64,000 nt of DNA from Odiellus spinosus. Its lineage: Eukaryota > Arthropoda > Arachnida > Opiliones > Phalangiidae. The translations under genes and the position numbers were made by a program. The DNA lies in contig OY987232.1 of NCBI GenBank assembly GCA_963920705.1, positions 5,459,200 to 5,523,199 of the forward strand, read 5' to 3'. Positions 32,936-43,576 of the stretch are shown piece by piece (position 1 is the stretch's first letter; each line of letters starts with the position of its first letter). The notes beneath the pieces are model-generated. The model saw only the letters and a list, made by a program, of their open reading frames with translations. It did no database searches and was not told where the DNA came from.

Positions 32936-33765
32936 CTGCCGCGAAGTAAATGATACTGATGACCAAGATATTGACTAATATAAACTAATGAAAATTGAAG
33001 AGAGAGAAAAAACATTTTTTATCATTGCTTACCATTTTTGTGAAACAAAATTGAAATATGTTTGTCTTAATTAGGGAAAAATAACGAAATTCGAAATTAA
33101 CGATGTGGTTTTTGGGCGTATTATTTGATCTAATTTGAATATCTGGATGTGGTTTGCTTTATTAAATGCGTAATAACACGTTGAATCAAATTGCTGTTCA
33201 CTTTCATATGGCTAAATCTAACGGTTTTGCCTAAAACTGTAAAAACTAAACATTTCAAAATGGCGGCCATTTTTGGGGAAGTTCCACCCCCCTACAATAG
33301 GAACTTTTTTTCCCTTGATCATAAGCACCATGGATAGATGTCAATTCCGTTGAGAGTTGCTTGTCTCTAATTTTGTCCGAGTCAAATTACATTTGCACTG
33401 TACTATATTTACAATATTATGTTTAGGCAAATAAAGAAATATAACTTTTTTCTTTACATATTTATATATACGTGGGGGTAGCAAAACCCCCTTATATCTC
33501 GGCTCAAAAACGGAGAAAGTTTTGAAAATAATTATATTTTCATGCAATTTATACTGTTCAAGGAGTAAAGCTATGTCAATGTCTTGCCAAGCCAAATGCA
33601 CTATTAAAATTTTCAAAGATTTTAAATGCGTTATAACAAATGAAGGTATACGGTATCATAAAGTGGCGAGTATAGCTTGTACTCCGATTCGAGGCGCTAA
33701 AAGGGGGGCTTTACAAGAGCCATTTTGGCTAATGTATACGAATTTAGCCGCCCGAGTAAGCCTAG
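32936..33765. other. No recognisable gene
   Basis: AT-rich sequence with short uninformative frames. The word ATTATGTTTAGGCAAAT at 33,416-33,431 recurs in the carrier fragment at 33,845-33,860, hinting at a small duplicated scrap. Confidence 0.4.
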
Positions 33766-33769
33766 AAAT

Positions 33770-33905
33770 GAGGCAATTGCGGTTTTTTTTTGCGGGTTTG
33801 GATCTGGCTTTATTAGCATAGCCGTCACTTTCCCTATTTACAAGATTATGTTTAGGCAAATTTTACAAGGCGTAGACACCCAATACGCTTTTAATCAAAT
33901 TCGCG
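33770..33905 (+). pseudogene. N-terminal scrap of the SLC25A51-like pseudogene
   Basis: The plus strand encodes FFCGFGSGFISIAVTFPIYK followed by IMFRQILQGVDTQYAFNQI, matching the first transmembrane helix and the ITFPIQKVLFRQ region of SLC25A51-type carriers. The homology ends close to where the fragment at 30,495 begins, so the two appear to be parts of one former gene whose order is now reversed along the chromosome. At about 33,906 it runs straight into retroelement sequence. Confidence 0.6.
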
Positions 33906-34075
33906 AACGGGATAAGCTCCAAAAGCGGAAACAAGAGGATAAAGGCAAAGAACTAGATGAACTAAAACCAGGAGACATAGTTCGAATCCAGAATAAACGA
34001 GGAGTTTGGACAGAAAGAGCACGTGTACGACAGAACGAACTCGACTCATTTAAAGTAGACCAAACTTGTATTGAA
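33906..34075 (+). mobile_element. Gypsy-type integrase C-terminal scrap
   Basis: Continuous in frame with the carrier scrap, the translation becomes KRKQEDKGKELDELKPGDIV then RIQNKRGVWTERARV, the C-terminal basic/SH3-like tail of Gypsy integrases. The join is a chimera of two decayed sequences, not a functional fusion. Confidence 0.55.
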
Positions 34076-34367
34076 ATGTTTATCTTGTTCAGCACACGTT
34101 TCAACTCGACCTTTAGAAATCTAGTTCGATTCGATGTTCAATCGGTGTACAATTCGCTCGGTTCGTTACCCGGCTCACTCCGCGAATGGTTGAAATACCA
34201 GCTCACTAATCTTTTTTTTTTTTTTTTTTGCCCGACTCGCCAGCTATAAAATTACCGTGAGCTGGGTTCGGCCCGATTCCTTAAATGACTCGTTATGAGC
34301 CGCATCGAACTGGCTCGACTCCATTGACACCTCTATTCACGACTGAATGTAATACCGTCAGTTATGC
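34076..34367. other. GAGCTGG-rich stretch with a T18 run
   Basis: Contains ACCAGCTCAC and GTGAGCTGGG on either side of a run of T at 34,210-34,228, and other CGGCTC/GAGCCG words. It may be a small foldback or SINE-like sequence. No gene. Confidence 0.35.
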
Positions 34368-34522
34368 AAAAGCCAAAACAGGAAATTAACAAGATCGAAG
34401 GTACACAAAAGCATAATATGGAGAGTATCTTAAGTAAATACGAGGACCCCTTTGCACCTGGCCTGGTTGAATTAAAAAACATTAAAGTAAAGCTACAGTT
34501 AAAAAAGGATCACATTCCTAAT

Positions 34523-34660
34523 CAGGGGCGTCGGAAGCGGGGGGGCAGGGTGGGCTCAAGCCCCCTCGACCGTCGGACCTGGGGTAACTGAGCCCCATAT
34601 AATTTGACCTTAGCCAACTTGTTCAGCCCACCCACTTAGTAATAACTTCCGACGCCTCTG
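34523..34660. mobile_element. 138-bp hAT-type MITE
   Basis: Terminal inverted repeats CAGGGGCGTCGGAAG and CTTCCGACGCCTCTG, flanked by the perfect 8-bp duplication TTCCTAAT (34,515-34,522 and 34,661-34,668). An 8-bp duplication and CAGGG ends are hallmarks of hAT transposons. It sits inside the Gypsy reverse transcriptase frame, and removal of element plus one duplication restores local continuity. Confidence 0.9.
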
Positions 34661-35360
34661 TTCCTAATTATAGCAAAGCGCGATCCATACAATACGCAAT
34701 GAAAACGTTGGATGAAGAGGCTAGAAGATCAGAAAATCATAGAAAGTGTTAGATACTCGCAGTACGCTTCTGCGATCGTTCATGTTTTGAAACCTCAAAC
34801 AATAGAGAGCGATAAAGGATCTAAACCTAGCCAAAAGGTTCGGATTTGTGGAGATTTTAAGACGACTATAAACCAAGCTTAAGATATAGAGAAATATCCT
34901 CTCCCTAAAACAGAGGATATATTTGCAACACTGGCTGGCTGCAAATATTTTGCTAGGTTGGATCTGAAAGATGCCTATAATCAGTTGGTGCTACATGAAG
35001 ATTCAAGAGACGTAACAGTTAAGTTAGATTCCCACTTGGCGGAAAACCCGACTGAAACTCGGCGATAACGAGTTCGACCGAAAATATTTGCGCCGAGTTG
35101 GACGGAAATGCCGTTCCGTCCGACTGAATCTGTGTTCTATTTTTTCGGTTGAGTCCGGCGTTTTACTCTTCTCTCCACCAATGAGAATGAGTTTCTAAAG
35201 ACGTAGCTGGTGACGTATTCAGAGGCTCGTCACACGTGACGAGAGAAAAGAATATTGCTCCTTCGCCAGTCGTCATTTTCTTATTTTAGACTTTTTATTA
35301 AGCCTAGGCCTCGCCGCCTCGATATTTAAAGTTATTTAGATATTTAAAGTTATTTAAAAG

Positions 35361-35955
35361 ATGCCACCAAAAAAAGGGCCGGATCAACCCAAAAAAGATT
35401 ACCCTTAATAAGGAGCTTTTTATTGAAGAAGTTAAGAAGTACCCTTACTTGTTTGATTTATCAGACAAAAGATACAAAGACACTAGTATGAAAGAGGACC
35501 GCTGGGCCTCCATTGGAGCTATTTTTAAAATAACAAGTAAGCAAATAAAAACAAACTTTTCTTAATTTCTATTATTTAAATATCATATATTACAGAGGTT
35601 GAGGCATATAAGTCCTGTAGAGCTTTAAGGGATAGATATCGTAAGGAAAAAAAGAGCGATTGACCTGAAGAAAAAAAGTGGAGCCGGTGCTGACGATGAC
35701 TTAAATTCCAAATGGGAATTCTTTGGAATTTTGGATGGTTTTCTAAAAACTGTACTGGAACCCAGAGAGTACACTATTTCTTATATTATCCTATATACTA
35801 GTCTTTATTGTTTTCAAATAATGTTCATTTATTTTAGAACATCAACTAATATCGATGAACCATGCGTACCATCATCATCATCAAGTTCATTAAACCTTGA
35901 TATGCAAGACGAAGAGGAAGTACACGATAGAATGGCAACCATTTTCTTTAATTAA
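35361..35955 (+). pseudogene. MADF-domain gene with introns, frameshifted
   Basis: An ATG at 35,361 (MPPKKGPDQPKK) is followed, after a one-base shift in a run of A, by FIEEVKKYPYLFDLSDKRYK and KEDRWASIGAIFKIT, a MADF (Myb/SANT-like) DNA-binding domain. A GTAAG donor at about 35,537 and a TTACAG acceptor near 35,595 define an intron. The next exon has YKSCRALRDRYRKEKK, another shift, then KWEFFGILDGFLKTVLEPR. A second intron ends near TTTTAG at 35,840, and the last exon gives a Ser-rich, acidic tail. MADF proteins are encoded by PIF/Harbinger-type transposons and by host genes. Its position inside Gypsy sequence argues for a mobile origin. Confidence 0.65.
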
Positions 35956-36345
35956 ATGAATAACAAGTGAGATAATATTTTTGCCTTAAATAAGGTCAGT
36001 GGAAACTTCGAAAGCAGGCAAGTAACCAGCCAGTCTGGATAAAACCTGTTACGTGTTGGACTCCTCGAGAAATTATCTGATTTCAAACTGTTTTAATAAT
36101 ATACCACGCTTGGTCTATATCGGTACACAAGACTACCATTTGGCATCGCTTCGGCCTCAGCAATATTTCAGCGGCAAATTGAAATGCTTTTTCGAAACAA
36201 AAGAGGCGTCTCACCGTTTCCGGACGATATCCTGTTAGGTGGAAAAACAAAAGATGAGCTACTAATAGTTATTGACGAAAATATTAAACGAAAATGGTTT
36301 GAAACTCCGCAAAGAGAAATGCAAATTTCTTCAAACATCAATAGA

Positions 36346-36424
36346 ATTTTCGAATCACGTTTTTCGAATCGCGTTTCTCGAAACGCTTTTTTCGAATCGC
36401 GTTTTTCAAATCATGTTTTTCAAC
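36346..36424. repeat. TTTCGAATCGCGTTT short tandem repeat
   Basis: About five imperfect units of 15-17 bp (TTCGAATCGCGTTT-like) directly after the Gypsy remnant. Confidence 0.7.
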
Positions 36425-36812
36425 TTGGCTACCCGTGAACGCGTCTTCATATCTAATCTTTATTAATTTATCTCTGATACCCGTGTGCACGCGGCTTTAT
36501 ATCTAATATTTATTATTTTATTGCTTAGATACCCGTGTGAACGGGCAATGATATATTATCTTGGATACTCGTGCGAACGGGACTTTATATCTATTCTTTA
36601 TTAAGTCATTTTTATCTTGCATACCCTGTGAACACGCCTTTATATCTAATCTTTATTAATTTTCACCTTGGATACCCTTGTGAAGGCACCTTTACATCTA
36701 ATCTTTATTGTCTTATCTTGGATACCCGTGAAAACGCACCTTAATATCTAAAATTTTTTATATAATTCATTTTATCTTGGACACCCGTGAAAACACGCCT
36801 TTATCTAATCAA
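36425..36812. repeat. ~55-bp minisatellite, GATACCCGTG units
   Basis: Seven degenerate units with the core GGATACCCGTGTGAACGC, then CTTTATATCTAATC and TTTATTAATTT. Single copies of a similar word (GGATGCCCGTGTAAACGTAC) occur at 45,885, 52,308 and 59,124. Confidence 0.75.
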
Positions 36813-38380
36813 CCTATAAGAAAATATAGAATATCTTCGAAAATATCTTTTATATTAAATTTAAGTTTCCGCAACATTAGTTTTTAGATTAAGTTAAATC
36901 ATTTAATCTCTTTTAATTTTAATTTAAACGAAATTTCGTTTCAATTCATTAAAAGCTATAACCTCAGAAGGCTAAAATAGACTCTCAACCAAAAGATACT
37001 ATATAAGGCGTTCGTTGATCATTATAAACTAACAAGTGAGTCACTGTTGCTGCTCTTCAATGAGCTGTTGTGGATGTGCGTTTACAGTAAAGTAGAAGCA
37101 AATAACTGTATTGGAGATTCAAGCGCCGTGGGTGATGACATCTTCTTCCGACGTCACACGCAGACAGAACCTCTCCGTGAACTAAAAGTTCTTTCGGAGA
37201 GGTAAGAAGACGAAAGTTTTTTCGATTCGTTGACGTATTTCGTCTTCTTGCACGACGCCAAAGCCATCGCCGCTGTGAATACAGTACCTATATCGCACTA
37301 GGGTTGGGTCTAGCTAAAAAGCGCCGCGACTCGAAATGTCTCGTAAATAATGTTTTTGATAAATACCATGTCGTTCTCTGTAAAAATTATAGAAATTGAA
37401 TTAAATTATAATTTGGAGTGCAGTTTCTGAAACTAAATTCAAAAGCGGTTGCATAATTTCCTAATAAAGTTCATGATAAAAAATATATTTTTTCTAACTT
37501 CCTTTTAATTTTTTTAACACGACGGCATATTACGTTAAAGAGGATATATCTGTCGATTTTGTCAAATAATTCATTCCACACCTACCTGTAGTATAGATAA
37601 ACACCCTTTCCCTGTCAAATGCGCAAAGAGATTAAATAATATGTAATTTGGTAAATATCTAGATTGCGTTGAATTTCTTTATAGCAAATTATAAGCGAAA
37701 TCATCATACTCCGATCACAGTTTTGTCCACTTAACTCTATGTGATAGACACAAAGGCTGTGAACAATAACCATTCTAAAGGGGTTCGATGTAAGACGCAT
37801 TGTTATTGAATATTTTAATCCTTAAATCCATACGTTTATAAAAAAACAATTTATTTAAAGCGATTTCGTTTCGATAGGTAAAATTTGAATCGTAAACTCT
37901 TTGGGTTAGATTTATTTTCCAAATTATTCTCGGAATTCGTATAATTTTTATTAATTGGATAAATTCTACTAAATTCTGATGAATACATTATCTGTTTGAT
38001 TAAAAATAGATAGATTATTTTTCAATCGAGTTTACTTATTCGAAGATAAAGAAAAAATATAATCCGTATCCGTTTTTATCCGAAAATGGTCTTATCTTAG
38101 AATATTATTCGCGTTATATCGGATTAAAAAATTCAAAATTGATTTTCGTGAAAAATAATAAGTAAAATGTTGATTTAAAATCCTAGTTTCGTAAGAACAC
38201 GGAGCTTATGCGACGAATGAATAATAATTATTATTTTATTATTTTTGATACACTGATTTTAATTATGAGTCTGTTGATTTAATAGCTTGTATTACAACGC
38301 TAAATCTCGTGTTAGATCGCGTTTCGAACTGGAAAAGTATCAACACTTGAGGTATTTTAAGAGTTTAGCAGAAGAATGAA
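36813..38380. other. No gene; one recurrent hairpin
   Basis: AT-rich sequence. The hairpin at 37,170-37,202 (stems CCTCTCCGTGAAC-like and GTTCTTTCGGAGAGG) is a diverged relative of those at 25,959 and 53,186 and is again followed by GTAAGAA. No open frame with recognisable content. Confidence 0.5.
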
Positions 38381-38389
38381 TTAACTTGA

Positions 38390-39426
38390 GATCTAGTTTC
38401 ATACGTCTAGACTATGAACACTAGTCGCATTTTACGGCTTATCGGAAGAATGAATTAACTTATGTGAGTTAAGATACCGTTTCTCACGAGAGGAGTAGGG
38501 CCACTGGTCGCATTTAAAGGGCTTATCTGAAGAATGAATCAACTTGTGGCTGTTAACATTACGTTTTGTGAGATAAGAGTTGGTACATTGGTCGCATTTA
38601 AAAGGTGTATCTGAAGAATGAATCAACTTGTGTTCATTCAGCTTCTGTTTATAATGAGAGGAGTAGGAACACTGGCCGCATTTAAATCGCATATCGGCCA
38701 AATGAATCAATTTGTGTCTACTAAGATTCCGTTTTGTATGATAAGAGTTGGAACACTGGTCGCATTTAAAGGGCTTATCTGAAGAATGAATCAACTGGTG
38801 TCTATTAAGATCCTGTTTCTTAACGAGAAGAGTAAGAACAATGATCGCATTGAAATTGCCTATGGGAAGAATGAACCACCTTGTGCGTATTAAGATTATA
38901 TTTCTCACGAGAGGAGTAGGGACACTGGTCGCATTTAAAGGGCCTATGGAAAGAATGAATGAACTTGTGTCTATTAACATCATATTTGTTATGAGAAGAG
39001 TAGGGACACTGGTCGCATTTAAATGGCTTTTCTGGCGAATGAATTAACTTCATCTTACTTCGTTCTCCTTCAGAATTGGTCACTTTGGGAAATTGATCGC
39101 AACTGTGAATTATGTGTGGTAGATTCCGCGTGTTCTCGCCTTTGTCAATCAGCGTTTCCTTTTCAGTCGGCATATCCGAATCCGCGAAAGATTCGTTAGA
39201 ATCACTGATGGCATTCCCTCTTGACTTGGATTACCACCGAACTGAAGTTTGCATTGTTCAAATGCTGTTTTTCTGAAGAGTTTTCTTCTTTAATTGACTC
39301 AGACGTGGTATTGGTTTCAAAGACCTCATTCAATATCGAGTGCGGGAGAATCAGATCGACCTCGTCATGATCTTGAGTGAAGCTTTCTTCAACCTCTTTC
39401 TTAATTAGATATTCCGGGTCCATCAT
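38390..39426 (-). pseudogene. Multi C2H2 zinc-finger gene, frameshifted
   Basis: The best start is the ATG at 39,426. The acidic N-terminal part (MMDPEYLIKKEVEES..., about 75 residues) contains SUMO-type motifs IKKE, IKEE and VKRE. One frame change at about 39,215-39,230 leads into NSEGERSKMKLIH and then about nine tandem fingers of the form [12 protein letters not shown]...[12 protein letters not shown] second frame change lies near 38,820. The last complete module has Trp in place of the second zinc-binding Cys (CDQW), and a stop follows at 38,432. The family is a nuclear DNA-binding factor. It is the longest of the local relatives and probably closest to the source gene, but it is disabled as read. 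Confidence 0.7.
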
Positions 39427-40409
39427 GGTTGTCAAATTCAAACGCTGCAAAAGTGACAGTTCATTCAAATGAAAAACAACACAGGGCTCTAAAAATACCA
39501 CTTCGGTCAATTAACACTATGCGTGTTTGATGTTTAATTTCTGAAGTTTGATAAAATTTGAAAAATAGTAAATATAAATTTGGGTCAATCATAACAGCGC
39601 TTTGATGCCCAAGGTCTTAGACATCAAACGACGGACTATTCTTACAAGCGCTGTAAATAATATGATTGGCTCGAATTTATATTGAATTTATACTTATTCA
39701 AAGTTGTTACACTTTTTGGCCCAAGTTTCCCTTTAACCTTTAAGAGTTTGGTTATCTCCCAACCCAATTAGGATGCTCCAGGTCTAATTGTGAGAATAAA
39801 CATTCAAATCCTGCTCATGCAAAACATTTTTATATCGCGAAATGTCTATTAACTCAAAATTATAGGAGTTTATAGGATATTTCATGGAAATATAGGATAA
39901 TATAGGACATGTTTTAAAATATAGAAGTTTATAGGAAAGTGTGCGCGGATTAGATCTGAGCGGCACGATGTCGTCATCGACAACTAAGCGTTTGCGGTAT
40001 GCAGGGGTTTTTAGACGGGTCTGGAAAAAATGAAGGGGGTTTTTCGTGGGGTCAGACTGAGTGAAAAAGGTTTATGAACCTATAGTCTCACGCGCTGCGT
40101 TGCGTAGTTATGAGCCCTTGAAAATAGTCCTCAAAAATACGAAAAACGACCGAAAGGTGTAGGTAAGATTGTGCCTTTGACGATTATTGTTTTTCTATTT
40201 AATTGTGCATAAGCTAATTATCAAGAGATAAGTGAAACAATGTGTTTATTAACTAACAAAAGCGTATCAACATGTTTAGGAGTGTGCAATCATTAACTTT
40301 GGTCAGAAGTACTTGAAGTCAAAGTGTGGTTTATTACGTGTGATTCGGGTTTTGAAAAGGGAATTTTAAATAAACCATTATTAATTACCATAATTATCTA
40401 TTGTTTAAT
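39427..40409. other. No recognisable gene
   Basis: Contains short TATAGGA-type repeats at 39,860-39,930. No gene, RNA or complete element seen. Confidence 0.45.
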
Positions 40410-40830
40410 GATCGGAATCAGAAGTATTTACAAAAATTGTTCGAAATGCATTCCGTCAGCGTTGATACACACTTGAGCCCGTCTAATAAATGATTGTCTA
40501 ACTCGTTCGAAGATCCCTGATGTGTTGCGTATGGTTTCGCAGGCATCAATAATTCTTTGACGTAGATCTTCCACGTCACGCACTTCACTAACTTAAACAA
40601 AGTCCTTAAGGTGGCCCCAAAGAAAGAAATCACAAGGGTTTAGGTCCGGAGATCTGGCTGGCCACGCAACCGTTCCGCCACGACCAATCCTCCTCAAAGG
40701 CAACGTTTCATCAATTAAGGCCCTAACTAGGAGAGAAAAATGAGGTGGTGCACCGTCGTGCATAAACCACATGTCTCGTCTCAAGGCCAATGGTACGTCT
40801 TCAAGAAGCTCGAACAGATTGTGTAACCCT
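40410..40830 (-). pseudogene. Tc1/mariner-type transposase C-terminal fragment
   Basis: The minus strand reads WFMHDGAPPHFS, then GRGGTVAWPARSPDLNPCDF and FFLWGHLKDFV, the DDE-type catalytic end of a mariner/Tc-like transposase family (the Asp of QDGAPPH and the SPDLNP..FFLW box). After a frameshift near 40,600, the remaining tail (IIDACETIRNTSG-like) continues to about 40,418. The N-terminal DNA-binding part is absent. A dead remnant. Confidence 0.75.
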
Positions 40831-41800
40831 TCCCGTCCAAATCCCCCTTAATTTTTTTCGTTTTAATCACTTTTAAACTTAATTTCCCTCAATTAAAGGC
40901 AAATAGGCCCAAATAGGCCTATAATTTAAAGGTTTTTCACTTTTTTCTGCCCCTCAACCTTTAAAAACTGTGGGAAAATATAATATAAACTTTTCACACC
41001 TCAGTGTTAAACGACATCCCAAATCGACCGATCTTATAGAACTTTAACTATGAAAAACCATATCCCTCAACGACATTATTTAAGAGTCGTCCTGACATCA
41101 ACTTCCAAATTCTGAGAAATGTTTTTTTTTGGGTCACCACGGACCTATTTCCACTTAAATTAGCTAAGATACATTTCCCCTCGACAATAGCTAAGAGCCA
41201 ATAATCAGGTAGAAAAATGACGTCGCTCTGGGAGTTGACCAATTAGAATCAACGACCCCTCCGTCGATGAATACGAACATGGTCAGTTAACCGAGGTTCG
41301 AAGTTGAGAAAAACAAATGACGCACGACAACCTGAGCGAATTCTGGATGGAAAGTTCTAGAAGCTTCGGCCCGGGCGACAAAGAAAATGAAAAGGGTATA
41401 TATAGAAAAAAAGAGGGAGAGAAAAAAAACAGTGGGTTGGAGAGCAAAAACTGAGAAAGGTCGTGGTAAGAAGAGTGGAAGTCAAGTCCGACGGGACGGC
41501 GGCTAAGGTCGAAGGAGAAAAGATCCCCGCTGGGACATTAAAATATCGCACGGTTGGAACCCTTTAAAGGACGGAAGATTATAAAGTTAACCCGTAAAAT
41601 ATTAAAATCAAGGAGAATCATTGCTTTCAAAAGGAATCCAATGCCAGAGACTTCGAAAACCCCGCCTAAAGGACAGAACGAGATTATCCCTCTGGGATCA
41701 GAAACCGATCGAAATGTAATCCACCAGGAAGCTGACGAAAAACATACGTTGAAACCCCAGATGACCCTTATCAAGAATCAAATGAGAAGAACGTAATTAA
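40831..41800. other. Possible LTR/5' region with a TATA box
   Basis: A TATATATAG word at 41,397-41,404 precedes a frame at about 41,554-41,796 that lacks an ATG start (first codon TTG). The frame is basic and Lys/Pro rich and leads into the 87-bp repeats. The arrangement is compatible with a retroelement or a small repeat-bearing gene, but nothing specific is recognised. Confidence 0.3.
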
Positions 41801-42226
41801 TCCAAGAGGAAATCCGAGAAACCGACTGAGAAGCGTAGTCCGATGTCAACGAAATCTGAAGAAAAGAAGCCCCCCATTTCTAATTCATCCAAGAGGAAAT
41901 CTGAGAAGCCGACTGAGAAGCGTAGTCCGATGTCAACGAAATCTGAAGAAAAGAAGCCCCCCATTTCTAATTCATCCAAGAGGAAATCTGAGAAGCCGAC
42001 TGAGAAGCGTAGTCCGATGTCAACGAAATCTGAAGAAAAGAAGCCCCCCATTTCTAATTCATCCAAGAGGAAATCTGAGAAACCGACTGAGAAGCGTAGT
42101 CCGATGTCAACGAAATCTGAAGAAAAGAAGCCCCCCATTTCTAATTCATCCAAGAGGAAATCTGAGAAGCCGACTGAGAAGTGTAGTCCGTTGTCAACGA
42201 AATCTGAGGATAAGACTGTATTATAA
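41801..42226 (+). CDS. 87-bp tandem repeat encoding a 29-aa Lys/Ser/Pro-rich repeat
   Basis: Four complete and one partial unit of exactly 87 bp (starts at 41,801, 41,888, 41,975, 42,062, 42,149), almost identical. The plus strand, from the first ATG at 41,843 to a TAA at 42,224-42,226, encodes MSTKSEEKKPPISNSSKRKS-type repeats, highly charged and probably disordered. A unit length divisible by three and an intact frame over all copies allow coding, but the antisense strand is open too, so coding is not proven. The upstream basic frame (41,554-41,796) is in another frame, so a larger protein would need a shift. Confidence 0.4.
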   Translation, partial: SKRKSEKPTEKRSPMSTKSEEKKPPISNSSKRKSEKPTEKRSPMSTKSEEKKPPISNSSKRKSEKPTEKRSPMSTKSEEKKPPISNSSKRKSEKPTEKRSPMSTKSEEKKPPISNSSKRKSEKPTEKCSPLSTKSEDKTVL

Positions 42227-43570
42227 TCGCCGTTTGAACCCGTTGTGATGAGTACATTTTGATTTTGCCCCCCTCCCCTCGTGTTTAAGCCAGATTGAAT
42301 GTCGGGTTATTGTTGAGAAAAGTTGAAAATCCGAGAGTAAGAAAATAACGTACCCTTAACCCTTTAGAAAAGGTCTAGACAGTTAAAAGTATTGAAATTC
42401 ACAGAGAAAGTGAAGGTATTTCCCGAAAGAACCCCCCCTTATCTTTTTTTTGTCGAGTAAAGATTAGGTCCGAAAGAGAAAGTTGGTCATTCTAAACTCT
42501 AACCTCCTAAGAGACAGTCAAATAATTATAACCAATGTAAGCTTAACCAATTTGATAACTAATTATAACTTTCAACTACCCCTAGTAGTAGGTGAAAGGA
42601 GAGTTCACCCGCAGGAGCGGGGGAGCAATATCCGCGCCTATTTAAAAGTGGAATATTTGTAATCTTATCTTTTTTTCTTTTTTATCTTAAGTTGTTATCT
42701 GGGTTTTTAAGTTTATTTGCTATCTTAATTTTTTATTTTCTATCTTAAGTTGTTATCTGGGCTTTTAAATTATGATATCTTTTTCCTCTTTCTAAATTAT
42801 TATATATTCATTAACTATTATATTTTTCTTTCTCATAGATAGTTTTAGTTGAATTTACGGTTTTCTAAGGTTTCTGCTCTCCTATTTGATCTCCAATGAT
42901 TTATATACTGCCAGAGGTATACGGTTTTTCCAAAACGGACAAAATGTTTTTCTCCCGCTTAGAAAGGGAAACTCCGACCCTTTACAATAGATAAGACCCA
43001 TTGTAATTGTGGCGTGCGTTCCGACTGTCAGATGTCTTCTTCTTCTCGATATCCCTTGTTCTATGTAGAGCACCATCTAGTGTTTGAAATCGGTAACTTT
43101 CGGCGGAAAAGCAGCCTTAACTATTAGTTTTTCTTTCTCCTAGATAAAAAGCCCTAAATTCAACTAAAACTACGTTTTCTGCTCTCATATTTGATCTCTA
43201 ACGATTTATATCTAGGTTTTCTCTTAAAGTAAAGCCCTTTTACCTAGACCCAGATATGTTCACTATGACTCATATTTACTAATGCTTGTATGTTTAACAC
43301 TAAGATAAGAGACATTATTTTTGAAAATCAAGTATATTTATTTGAAACACAACACCAAACCAGTTACACAATATTAGATATTTCAATTGGAACTATATTA
43401 AGAAACACTTAAATTAAGACATTAAAAAAATTTGTTAAAACTAGTTTCAATTATCATTGAGGACTATTTTTAACAGAAAAACTCGTTAAATGGAATATTA
43501 TCAATACAATGTCATTCTTGTTATCATGGGTATAAAAGTCCGTATTTACACAACTTTGAGTGGAAAAAAC
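42227..43570. other. No gene; internal duplicated words
   Basis: TATCTTAAGTTGTTATCTGGG occurs twice (42,685 and 42,741), shown here as 20-base words, and TTTCTGCTCTC..ATTTGATCTC occurs at about 42,869 and 43,177. No gene visible. Confidence 0.45.
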
Positions 43571-43576
43571 CTTAAA

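Larger units (their letters stand above)
34368..36345 (+). mobile_element. Gypsy-type reverse transcriptase remnant with two insertions
   Basis: Part one (34,368-35,030) reads ILSKYEDPFAPGL, then KYPLPKTEDIFATLAG and FARLDLKDAYNQL, the N-terminal and first catalytic-region motifs of Gypsy/Ty3 reverse transcriptases. Part two (about 36,100-36,345) resumes with LYRYTRLPFGIASASAIFQ, DDILLGGKTKDEL and NGLKLRKEKCKFL, including the DD of the active site. The first part carries a 138-bp MITE; a block of about 1.05 kb holding a MADF gene separates the parts. Stops and frameshifts show a dead copy. Confidence 0.8.

Noticed and set aside
41797-42153. Minus-strand hydrophobic repeat protein
   Set aside because: Antisense of the 87-bp array; both strands are open because each unit lacks stops, and there is no independent support for this strand.
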